From the NCBI RefSeq assembly GCF_002896855.1, contig NZ_CP021850.1, positions 124,001 through 188,000 on the forward strand: a stretch of DNA of 64,000 nt. The letters are read 5' to 3'. The position numbers were made by a program, and so were the translations under genes. The notes under the pieces were generated by a model. That model saw only the letters and a list, made by a program, of their open reading frames with translations. It did not search any database and was not told where the DNA came from. Positions 18,168 through 26,119 of this stretch are shown in pieces. How positions within the stretch are numbered: position 1 is the first letter of the stretch; the number at the start of each line of letters is the position of its first letter. Source of the stretch: Clostridium thermosuccinogenes (lineage in GTDB: Bacteria > Bacillota > Clostridia > Acetivibrionales > DSM-5807).

Positions 18168-19811
18168 ATGCGAACCACGAACAATATGTTGATTAACAAT
18201 ATGATGTTCTATATGAAGAGCAACTTGGAAAGGGTCAGCAAATACCAAACACAGCTGGCCACGGGTAAAAAGATAACCGTACCTTCGGATGACCCTATAG
18301 TTGCGGCAAGAGCGCTCAGGTTCAGAACCGATGTGTCCCAGGTGACCCAGTTCCAAAGCAATGCAAAGGACGCAAATTCATGGATGGATATGACTGAAGA
18401 TGCCCTCGGCAAGATGGGAAATATACTGCAAACGGTTTATGATAAGGCAGTGGAGGCAGCAAATACAGGTACGCAGGGCTTTGATGAAAGAAACAGCATA
18501 AGGCAGGAGATTATGCAATTAAAGGATCAAATCATCCATCTGGCTAATTCTTCGTATGCAGGGAGATACATTTTCTCCGGTTACAGCACTGATTCAAAGC
18601 TCCTTAATGATGACGGAACTTATGCTGTGTCAGTTTCCTCACGGGAAACCGCCGTTATTACCGGGGCGTTGGTTAATATGCCGGTTACCATTGACGGAAC
18701 CAATAATACTTTTGACATAAGCCTTACCGGTGGAGGGTATACTACAATTACCCTTGCGCCTAAAGCTTACACCTCCTTGGATGAACTGGCAGCGGATATA
18801 CAGAACGCCATAACTACTAAAGACCCGGATAACCTTGGAGGAATAAGGGTAAAAAACAATGGCGGCAGATTGGAGTTTTCACTGCCAAACACTGTTGATT
18901 CCAATGGGAATTACCGGCAGATATATTTGCGGAAAGGAACCAACGATCTGCTGAGCGCAGTAAACATTAAGACAGATGTCATTACAGGAATAGTAATCTC
19001 CAAAAGCGAGGATATAAATTATCAGGTAGGCATTGGAGATCTGCTTAATGTAAATGCTCTGGGGTCTGAGGTTTTTGGCTCCGGAGTAAAAGGTGATATG
19101 GGTGAACTCATATTGAAGTTGAATAACTTTATAGATTCCCTGGCGTATACGGATGACAGAAGCTATATTTACGGGCAGCCCCTTAAGGCTGATAGCCTCA
19201 ATCCCCTGACTTTTACCGGCAATGAGGAGTTCAGCATAACCATAGATGGAATCACCTATGACCATATAAAACTATCCGCTAAAACCTATGACGGGGATGC
19301 CGCTGCTAATCAGACTCTGGATGATCTGGCCTTGGATATTCAAACCCAGATAAATAATGCTATCGGTGCTGATGGCTATAGCGTAACTGTAAAAAATGAC
19401 AACGGCAGAATTGTAATATGTGAAGACAGTGGTAAACAGATAACCCTGACGGAAGGTGCGGCCGGGGTGGATGCCCTGAGGAAGCTCAATATTTACACCA
19501 ATACGGACAAGAAGGTCACCTCCTTTACAGGTGAAGAAGGATTACAGAATGCGATCGGCGATATGCAGCTTTTGCATAATAAAATATTGAGCATACAGGC
19601 TGACATAGGTGCGAGGACAAACCGGGCGGAACTGACCTTAAACCGTCTCGGAAGCGACGAGATGAACTTTACGGAGCTTATGAGCAACAATGAGGATGTG
19701 GATATTGCCGAGGCCATCATGAATCTCATGAACGAATATAATGTATATAATGCTTCCCTGGCGGGAGGCGCCAGGGTTATAATGACATCTCTGGTGGATT
19801 TTCTAAAATAG
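18168..19811 (+). CDS. flgL: Flagellar hook-associated protein 3, enlarged
   Basis: 547 residues against about 300 in Bacillus. The N-terminus MRTTNNMLINNMMFYMKSNL and the C-terminal helix region (GARTNRAELTLNRLGSDEMNF...EDVDIAEAIMNLMNEYNVYNASL) are those of FlgL, the second junction protein. The extra central part has two related beta-rich modules, residues about 173-266 and 348-441, each with an ITIDG/VTIDG strand, a (S/T)LD(E/D)LA.DIQ..I helix and a final G(R)(L/I).. strand, so it looks internally duplicated. GAAAGGAGT lies before the ATG. Confidence 0.92.
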   Translation: MRTTNNMLINNMMFYMKSNLERVSKYQTQLATGKKITVPSDDPIVAARALRFRTDVSQVTQFQSNAKDANSWMDMTEDALGKMGNILQTVYDKAVEAANTGTQGFDERNSIRQEIMQLKDQIIHLANSSYAGRYIFSGYSTDSKLLNDDGTYAVSVSSRETAVITGALVNMPVTIDGTNNTFDISLTGGGYTTITLAPKAYTSLDELAADIQNAITTKDPDNLGGIRVKNNGGRLEFSLPNTVDSNGNYRQIYLRKGTNDLLSAVNIKTDVITGIVISKSEDINYQVGIGDLLNVNALGSEVFGSGVKGDMGELILKLNNFIDSLAYTDDRSYIYGQPLKADSLNPLTFTGNEEFSITIDGITYDHIKLSAKTYDGDAAANQTLDDLALDIQTQINNAIGADGYSVTVKNDNGRIVICEDSGKQITLTEGAAGVDALRKLNIYTNTDKKVTSFTGEEGLQNAIGDMQLLHNKILSIQADIGARTNRAELTLNRLGSDEMNFTELMSNNEDVDIAEAIMNLMNEYNVYNASLAGGARVIMTSLVDFLK

Positions 19812-19830
19812 CTGAATGGAGAGAATATAT

Positions 19831-20283
19831 ATGGATATAAATACCAGGCACTTTGGAAAGATTACAGTGAAAGATGAGGATATAATAGACTTTCCTGAAG
19901 GGATTCCGGGATTTGAAGGCACAAAGAAGTTTGTGCTTCTGGATGATGGAGATAAAAGTTCCCCTTTCAGGTGGCTGCAAGGCGTGGACAATCCTGAGCT
20001 GGCCCTCGTTTTGATTGACCCTAGATATTTTAAGCCTGATTATGTGGTGGATGTAAATGATGCTGATGTGGAAATACTAGATATCAAGGATACCGACAAG
20101 GTTATCGTTTATAGCATTGTAGTGATACCTGAAGATGTCTCAAAAATGACAGCGAATCTCAAGGCTCCTGTGCTTATAAACACAGAAAACAGGACGGGCA
20201 AACAGGTGGTAACCGAAAACAACGACTACAGGGTCAGGCACTACATAATGGAAGAGATGAAGCTGATTGGAGGACAGGTATAG
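19831..20283 (+). CDS. fliW: Flagellar assembly factor FliW
   Basis: 150 residues beginning MDINTRHFGKITVKDEDI with the FliW signature FPEGIPGFEGTKKFVLLDD. FliW binds either flagellin or CsrA; when flagellin is exported, FliW is freed, sequesters CsrA and relieves repression of flagellin translation. An ATG at 19816 is in frame but lacks a ribosome site, while GGAGAG at 19818-19823 fits the ATG at 19831. The stop directly abuts the csrA ATG, so both are likely translationally coupled. Confidence 0.94.
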   Translation: MDINTRHFGKITVKDEDIIDFPEGIPGFEGTKKFVLLDDGDKSSPFRWLQGVDNPELALVLIDPRYFKPDYVVDVNDADVEILDIKDTDKVIVYSIVVIPEDVSKMTANLKAPVLINTENRTGKQVVTENNDYRVRHYIMEEMKLIGGQV

Positions 20284-20577
20284 ATGCTGGTGCTGACAAG
20301 AAAAAAGGGCCAATCAATCATGGTGGGTGAAGATATAGAAATAACCATCGTGGACATCCAGGGAGACCAGGTGCGCCTTGGAATAAACGCTCCAAAAAAC
20401 GTCGCTATCCACAGGAAGGAAGTGTTTGTCGAGATACAGGAGGAAAACAGGATAGCGGCGGATGTTAATCCGGAAAGGCTGAAAGGCATATTGTCGAAAA
20501 GTTGTAAAGAAAAAGATGAAAAAAGGTATAAAGTATTTTTCCGGGTGTTCGATATATATAATAAGAAACCAGAATAA
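20284..20577 (+). CDS. csrA: Translational regulator CsrA, extended C-terminus
   Basis: 97 residues. The core [20 protein letters not shown]...[22 protein letters not shown] (1-50) is classical CsrA and includes the RNA-contact residues Leu4, Arg6 and the VAIHR(K)E segment containing Arg44. CsrA is usually 60-75 residues; here about 25-30 extra, Lys-rich residues ([24 protein letters not shown]) follow. GGAGG at 20269-20273 inside fliW serves as the ribosome site. The flagellin leader 70-110 bases downstream has two candidate target sites. Confidence 0.95.
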   Translation: MLVLTRKKGQSIMVGEDIEITIVDIQGDQVRLGINAPKNVAIHRKEVFVEIQEENRIAADVNPERLKGILSKSCKEKDEKRYKVFFRVFDIYNKKPE

Positions 20578-20647
20578 AGCATATTTTCTGTGCCGGCCGG
20601 GCAGTAAATAGAGCTTTGTGTATGGTTTATATACCAAATAATAAACT

Positions 20648-20687
20648 AAAGCCCCATGGATGGAGCTTTGGGAAAAATCAAGGAGGA
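20648..20687 (+). promoter_or_regulatory. CsrA-binding sites in the flagellin leader
   Basis: A hairpin AAAGCCCC (20648-20655) / GGAGCTTT (20662-20669), one mismatch, presents the hexaloop ATGGAT (20656-20661), matching the ANGGAN loop preferred by CsrA. A second site, AAGGAGGAT (from 20680), overlaps the flagellin ribosome site and ends ten bases before the ATG at 20697; GGGAA at 20669-20673 adds a further GGA. A two-site leader is known for Bacillus hag. Here it is inferred from sequence only. Confidence 0.75.
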
Positions 20688-20696
20688 TGAATTAAT

Positions 20697-21551
20697 ATGA
20701 TTATCAATCACAATCTTTTGGCTATGAACGCTCATCGCCAGCTGTCAATAAACAGCAATGCACAGACTAAGTCACTGGAAAAGCTCTCTTCTGGTTACAG
20801 GATAAACAGAGCCGGTGACGATGCTGCTGGTTTGGCAATATCCGAAAAAATGAGAAGCCAGATCAGAGGTTTGAACCAGGCTTCAAGAAATGCTCAGGAT
20901 GGCATCTCCCTCATACAGACTGCAGAAGGCGCATTGAATGAAACCCATGAAATACTGCAGAGAATGAGAGAACTGGTTGTACAGGCTGGTAACACTGGTA
21001 CAAACGATACAAATGATTTGAAGAAAATCCAGGACGAAATAGACGCTCTCCAGAAAGAGCTTGGTGGAATTAGCGGAGATAGTGGAATTTCAGACCGTAC
21101 TCAGTTTAACGGAAAAGCTTTGTTGAATGGAAGTGTGACAACAGGCTTTACTTTCCAGATCGGTGCTAACTCTGGACAACAGGTATCACTTACTATTTCA
21201 TCAATGTCAGTTGCAAGCTTGGGAGTAGGTGCAGGTTCAATTGCCGTTGCTTCTTTTGCTACAGACAGTACTGCATTCAATACTCAGCTGAAGGCTATTG
21301 ATGATGCTATAGAAAAGGTTTCAACTCAGCGTTCAGCTCTCGGTGCTATGCAGAACAGGCTTGAACATACTATCAAGAACCTGGACAATGCTGCTGAGAA
21401 CCTGCAGGCTGCAGAATCCCGTATCCGTGATGTAGACATGGCTAAGGAAATGATGGAGTATACGAAACAGAGCATACTCAATCAGGCAGCTACTGCAATG
21501 CTTGCTCAGGCAAATCAGGTGCCACAGAATGTGCTTCAGTTGCTGAGATAA
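20697..21551 (+). CDS. hag: Flagellin
   Basis: 284 residues. The N-terminal domain begins MIINHNLLAMNAHRQLSIN and carries SSGYRINRAGDDAAGLAISEKMR; the C-terminal domain has AESRIRDVDMAKEMMEYTK and ends NVLQLLR. The variable centre (about 130-200) is short and rich in Ser, Thr and Gly, a plausible region for O-glycosylation. It is the filament monomer. AAGGAGGA precedes the ATG, a leader hairpin suggests CsrA control, and a strong terminator follows. Codon use is cleaner than in the following genes, as expected for an abundant protein. Confidence 0.97.
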   Translation: MIINHNLLAMNAHRQLSINSNAQTKSLEKLSSGYRINRAGDDAAGLAISEKMRSQIRGLNQASRNAQDGISLIQTAEGALNETHEILQRMRELVVQAGNTGTNDTNDLKKIQDEIDALQKELGGISGDSGISDRTQFNGKALLNGSVTTGFTFQIGANSGQQVSLTISSMSVASLGVGAGSIAVASFATDSTAFNTQLKAIDDAIEKVSTQRSALGAMQNRLEHTIKNLDNAAENLQAAESRIRDVDMAKEMMEYTKQSILNQAATAMLAQANQVPQNVLQLLR

Positions 21552-21563
21552 TTCATAACTGTA

Positions 21564-21594
21564 AAAAGGAGAGTGAATCAGCTCTCCTTTTTTA
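21564..21594 (+). terminator. Intrinsic terminator of flagellin
   Basis: AAAAAGGAGAG (21564-21574) pairs with CTCTCC plus T residues (21583-21594). Confidence 0.93.
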
Positions 21595-21676
21595 TTACAT
21601 ATTAGCTTTATAGAGTGCTTCGGAAGGAGTGTTGTATAAAGCTAATAAAACACTGATGAAGAAAGGGTCATACTTT

Positions 21677-24600
21677 ATGAAATTGAGCATAGCTATGATG
21701 GTTAAAAATCAATCAAAACATCTTGATGAATGCTTGAAGAGTTTACAACCTGTCAGAGAAAAAATAGATTCAGAGCTTATAATAGTGGATACAGGTTCTG
21801 AAGATGATACTGTTGATATTGCGAAAAGATATACCGATAAGGTGTATTTTCATGAGTGGACCGGGAATTTTGCCGAGATGAGGAATATTTCCATCAGCTA
21901 TACCAAAGGAGAATGGGTTTTTATTATAGATGGAGATGAAGTCATTGAAAATGCTGATCCGTTAATAGATTTCTTTAAAAAAGGCATTTATAAAAACTAT
22001 AATGCAGCTGTTATTACTGTCCGAAGTTTTTCAAATGACAAATATGATGCATATTATGATGCGTGCTTGCCACGGCTGTTTAAGAAGACTGCCCAATTTA
22101 AGTATGAAGGAGCTATACATGAACAGCCGGTAGTAAGCTTGCCTGTGTGCAGGATTAATTTGATGCTTCTTCATTATGGTTATATAACTACGGATAACAA
22201 GCTTATGGAGTATAAATTTAAAAGGAATGTGGAAATGCTGAAAAAAGAGCTGGACAGGGACCCTGAGAATATTTACTACTGGTTTCAAATGTCCCAGTCC
22301 TATGGTATGCATAGAGATTTCAAAGATGCGATGGAAGCCATAGATATTGCCTATAACCTGCTTAAGCAAAAGGGGAAAGATTTGAACGATTATTATTATG
22401 TGTTGCATCATATGGTGTACGTTTACAATTTGAATGGGAAATACAAAGAAACGGAGAAGCTATGTCATGAGGCCATAAAAGTAAAGGACGGCTATATCGA
22501 TATATATTATCACCTGGGAAAAGCTCAAATGAATCTTGGAAAGTATGATGAGGCGGTTAAAAGCTTTAGTGCATATCTTTCCATGTTGGAATGTCCCGAA
22601 AAATTTACCGGTAAAAACGATGCAACGCTGACTCACTATACATTGCAAGCATATGAAGAAATATACAGGGACATGGTTCTGCTGTATGAAGCATTGGAAA
22701 ACTATTCTGAAGCACTATCATATGCAGAAAAGATCAATGATAAGAGTTTTCTTGTCTCTGCATTTCCTGGAATCATAAAGTCCTATATAAAAGATAACAG
22801 GATTACAGGCTTAAAGGATTATTTTGATAATGTGGTTAAGGGTAAGTTTCCTGAATTGGAGAATGACTTCATTATCAGCCTTGAAAACATAAAATATAAA
22901 GAGTTTAGTTCTGAAATACAGCATAAGCTGACCGAAGCTTTTGCAGCAGGTGATGGGAACTATGCTTTATTGAATAAGATTAGGCTGCATGAAGATAAGG
23001 ATGATCTGGCTTCAAGCCTGGTTGATAGCATAAAAGGTTGGGATTTTGCTGCTTTGCCTGCTGCATATGGCGATATACTATATTACCTTATGAAGAGAAA
23101 TATATCCATACATCCATTTTTTGACAGATTAATGGAGAAGTATTTGATCGGCTGCATTGAATATATTTCCGTTCTTCATAAAGATGCTGCAGCTGTCATT
23201 TATGACTATATTGCTAATGTGATGTCTCATGCCGAATCCCTTGAAGAGCTTAGTATAAAAAGGGCTCTGGAAAGATGCGCTTTACTGATTGGTGGATTGG
23301 ATGAGAAACAATACAGTGATGTATTCAGTAAGTATATAAAGGATGGAACTGAATTTATTAATAATCTATACAAGAGGGAAATAATTGAGAATGAAGCAGT
23401 TCATCTGGTGAAAACCGAAGAAGATGCTTTTCTCATTTACATGATTCTTGCTGAACAGAATAAGGAAAAGAGCCCTTTGAAGTATGTTCAATATTTGCGA
23501 AAGGCTCTAAAAGTATATCCAGCTATGAAAAAGGGCATAGAGCTGTTGCTTGATGATATTAAGAAAGAAGAAGGATCTGAAGAGAAAAATCTGAATGAAT
23601 ATAAAAGAATATTTAAAGAGAACATCAAAAAGCAGGTGGAATCCGGGGAGATTGCCCTTTCTTTGACATTAATAAATGAGTATAAAAAACTTGTGGGTGA
23701 GGATGTAGATATATACTCAATCGAGGCGGTTATTGCCATGATGGAGGGAAGGCTGGATGATGCGGAAAGCTTGCTGAATAAAGGAATGAATATAGATGGA
23801 GCTAATTTCGATATTCTTTATAATTTAGCTTATGTTTATATGCTTAAAGAAGATAAAAGTAAGGCATTTGTATATTATTCAAAAGCGTATGAAGTATCAA
23901 AGGACAGTAACCTTAAAGATGAAATAGCTGCAATATTGGATCAAATCAAAAATGAAAAAGGATTTGATGAAATCCTCTATGAAACGGAAATGGCTGGGCA
24001 GGATAATGAAAAGGATCCTGGCAGCATGCTGAATAAATATAAAAGAGAGGTAAAAATCAGTATTCAGTCCATGATAGAACAAGGATTGCTGCAGGAAGCC
24101 AAGGCCTTAGTAAGCGAATACAACGAAATTGTAAAAGACGATATAGAGATATACTCCATGCAAGGAGTTATTGCCATGATGGATGGAGATATGGAGGTCG
24201 CAGAAGAGATCTTTAAGGCAGGTCTTGCTGTGGATGATGAAAATTTTGATCTTCTATATAATCTAGGCTATCTATATCAGTCTAAACAAGAAAATGATAA
24301 GGCAATAGAGTTTTATCAGAGAGCTCTTAAAAATGCTAATGATGAGAGTACTGCGAATGGTTTATATGAAATACTCCGGGGTTTAGGAGTTCAGAAAAGC
24401 AAAGATAGCCTTGTGCGTAAGGCTTTGCCAAAGACAAGCATTATTATACTAACCTATAACAATCTGGAATACAACAAACTGTGTATAGAGAGCATCAGAA
24501 AGTATACAGAAAAAGAAACCTATGAAATAATTGTGGTAGACAATCACTCAACTGATGGGACAGTAGATTGGCTGAAACAGCAAAATGATCTAAAACTGAT

Positions 24601-26119
24601 TTTGAATAATAAAAATTATGGCTTCCCCAAAGGATGCAATCAGGGAATTAAGGCTGCAGAGGAAGGCAATGATATATTGCTGTTGAATAACGATACGATT
24701 GTTACCCCGAACTGGCTAAAAAATTTGAAAAAATGTTTATACAGCAAAGATGATATAGGTGCAGTAGGATCGGTAACAAATTCTTGCTCAAATTTACAGG
24801 TTATACCTGCAAATTACAGTAATCTTGAAGAAATGATCGCCTTTGCTGCTAAGAACAATGTGAGCAACAGTTCTTTATGGGAAGAAAGGCTAAGGCTTGT
24901 AGGCTTCTGCATGCTGATAAAAAATGAAGTGGTAAAAAAGATAGGCTTACTGGATGAAAGGTTCACACCTGGAAATTTTGAGGATGATGATTTCTCATTT
25001 AGAATAAGAAAAGCCGGATATAGGCTGATTCTTTGCAAGGATAGCTTCATTCACCATTTTGGAAGTACTTCTTTTAAAAAAGTATCCGATAAATATAATG
25101 AGTTGCTTATTAACAACAGGAAGAAGTTTGCTGAAAAATGGGGGTTTGATCCTTATTATATAATAGATATTGATAGGGGAATAACGGAACTAGTGAGTAA
25201 GACAGGCAAAGAAAACATCCGTGTTCTGCATATTGGTTGCGCAGGTGGCGGGACATTGCTGGACATAAAAAATACTGTTCCTTCATCTGAACTGTTCGGA
25301 ATAGAACCTGTAAAAGAATGTATTGTTAATGTAAACCATTTTGCGGATATAAGAGTTGGTGATTTAGAAGCAATAAAGACATTTGATAAGAATTATTTCG
25401 ACTTTATAATATATACACAGCCGCAACGTAAAGAAAGTATAGTGGAAGATTTATTGCTGATAAAAGAATATTTAAAAGAAAACGGCACTATGTATATTGC
25501 TATTACCGAAGAGTCAGTTAACGCAGATAGAAATTTCATTAAGAGCTTGAGAGAAAAAATTGAAGGTTATTCATTCAAGTTTATTACAGTGATGGGCCGA
25601 CAGTTTTTAGTAATGGAGGAAGCAGGTGACGAAGGTTCTGGTAGTGTTTTAAAACTGAAAGTATACAACAAAGAGAATATATGCAAATTGGTAGCTAATG
25701 GGATACCAGGGAGTGGATTGCCAGATCATGATGCTATAATAAAACTCATTAGGAGACTAGACAGCAATATTGATTATGATAGGTGTTTGGAAAGGATTGG
25801 TATACTGGTTGAGGAAGGCAAGCTAGATAGTGAAAAAGTAAAAAATATTATTCAAAAGCATGGAACTGACAAGATAAGATTGTTTAATTTGATGGGGTTA
25901 TTATTCTTTCAAAATAGATTTTATGATAAGGCATTAATGCTTTTAAGAGAGGCCCTAAAGTTGGACAGGAAGAACAGGGATACTATCTACAATATTGCCT
26001 TTGTTTTGCACCGGTTAAATCAAAATGAAGCGGCACTTGGATTTTTAAATGAAATAAACTATTCAGAAAAAGATACAGAATTCGCCCAATTAAAGCACCA
26101 GATAGAGGAGGCATTATAA
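21677..26119 (+). CDS. Giant TPR protein with two glycosyltransferase domains and a methyltransferase-like domain
   Basis: 1480 residues. Residues 1-110 are a family 2 glycosyltransferase (MKLSIAMMVKNQSKHLDECL, DTGSEDDTVDIA, DGDEVIEN as the DXD-type site). A long TPR-like helical region follows (about 190-870) and contains a duplicated unit, each with N.YKR, (E/Q).VIAMM(E/D)G and NFD(I/L)LYNL. A second family 2 domain spans about 916-1165 (TSIIILTYNNLEYNKLC, VVDNHSTDGTVDWL, LLNNDTIVTPNW). Residues about 1178-1300 (VLHIGCAGGGTLLDI, LFGIEPV) resemble a class I methyltransferase, then more TPR. GAAAGGG at 21661-21667 supports this ATG over in-frame starts at 21629 and 21656. Next to flagellin, filament glycosylation is the likely role. 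Confidence 0.85.
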   Translation: MKLSIAMMVKNQSKHLDECLKSLQPVREKIDSELIIVDTGSEDDTVDIAKRYTDKVYFHEWTGNFAEMRNISISYTKGEWVFIIDGDEVIENADPLIDFFKKGIYKNYNAAVITVRSFSNDKYDAYYDACLPRLFKKTAQFKYEGAIHEQPVVSLPVCRINLMLLHYGYITTDNKLMEYKFKRNVEMLKKELDRDPENIYYWFQMSQSYGMHRDFKDAMEAIDIAYNLLKQKGKDLNDYYYVLHHMVYVYNLNGKYKETEKLCHEAIKVKDGYIDIYYHLGKAQMNLGKYDEAVKSFSAYLSMLECPEKFTGKNDATLTHYTLQAYEEIYRDMVLLYEALENYSEALSYAEKINDKSFLVSAFPGIIKSYIKDNRITGLKDYFDNVVKGKFPELENDFIISLENIKYKEFSSEIQHKLTEAFAAGDGNYALLNKIRLHEDKDDLASSLVDSIKGWDFAALPAAYGDILYYLMKRNISIHPFFDRLMEKYLIGCIEYISVLHKDAAAVIYDYIANVMSHAESLEELSIKRALERCALLIGGLDEKQYSDVFSKYIKDGTEFINNLYKREIIENEAVHLVKTEEDAFLIYMILAEQNKEKSPLKYVQYLRKALKVYPAMKKGIELLLDDIKKEEGSEEKNLNEYKRIFKENIKKQVESGEIALSLTLINEYKKLVGEDVDIYSIEAVIAMMEGRLDDAESLLNKGMNIDGANFDILYNLAYVYMLKEDKSKAFVYYSKAYEVSKDSNLKDEIAAILDQIKNEKGFDEILYETEMAGQDNEKDPGSMLNKYKREVKISIQSMIEQGLLQEAKALVSEYNEIVKDDIEIYSMQGVIAMMDGDMEVAEEIFKAGLAVDDENFDLLYNLGYLYQSKQENDKAIEFYQRALKNANDESTANGLYEILRGLGVQKSKDSLVRKALPKTSIIILTYNNLEYNKLCIESIRKYTEKETYEIIVVDNHSTDGTVDWLKQQNDLKLILNNKNYGFPKGCNQGIKAAEEGNDILLLNNDTIVTPNWLKNLKKCLYSKDDIGAVGSVTNSCSNLQVIPANYSNLEEMIAFAAKNNVSNSSLWEERLRLVGFCMLIKNEVVKKIGLLDERFTPGNFEDDDFSFRIRKAGYRLILCKDSFIHHFGSTSFKKVSDKYNELLINNRKKFAEKWGFDPYYIIDIDRGITELVSKTGKENIRVLHIGCAGGGTLLDIKNTVPSSELFGIEPVKECIVNVNHFADIRVGDLEAIKTFDKNYFDFIIYTQPQRKESIVEDLLLIKEYLKENGTMYIAITEESVNADRNFIKSLREKIEGYSFKFITVMGRQFLVMEEAGDEGSGSVLKLKVYNKENICKLVANGIPGSGLPDHDAIIKLIRRLDSNIDYDRCLERIGILVEEGKLDSEKVKNIIQKHGTDKIRLFNLMGLLFFQNRFYDKALMLLREALKLDRKNRDTIYNIAFVLHRLNQNEAALGFLNEINYSEKDTEFAQLKHQIEEAL

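Noticed and set aside
20600-20632. Possible sigma-28 promoter directly before flagellin
   Set aside because: TAAA at 20605-20608 is present, but the sequence at the -10 position (GGTTTATA) matches the consensus poorly. Flagellin may have its own promoter, but I cannot place it.
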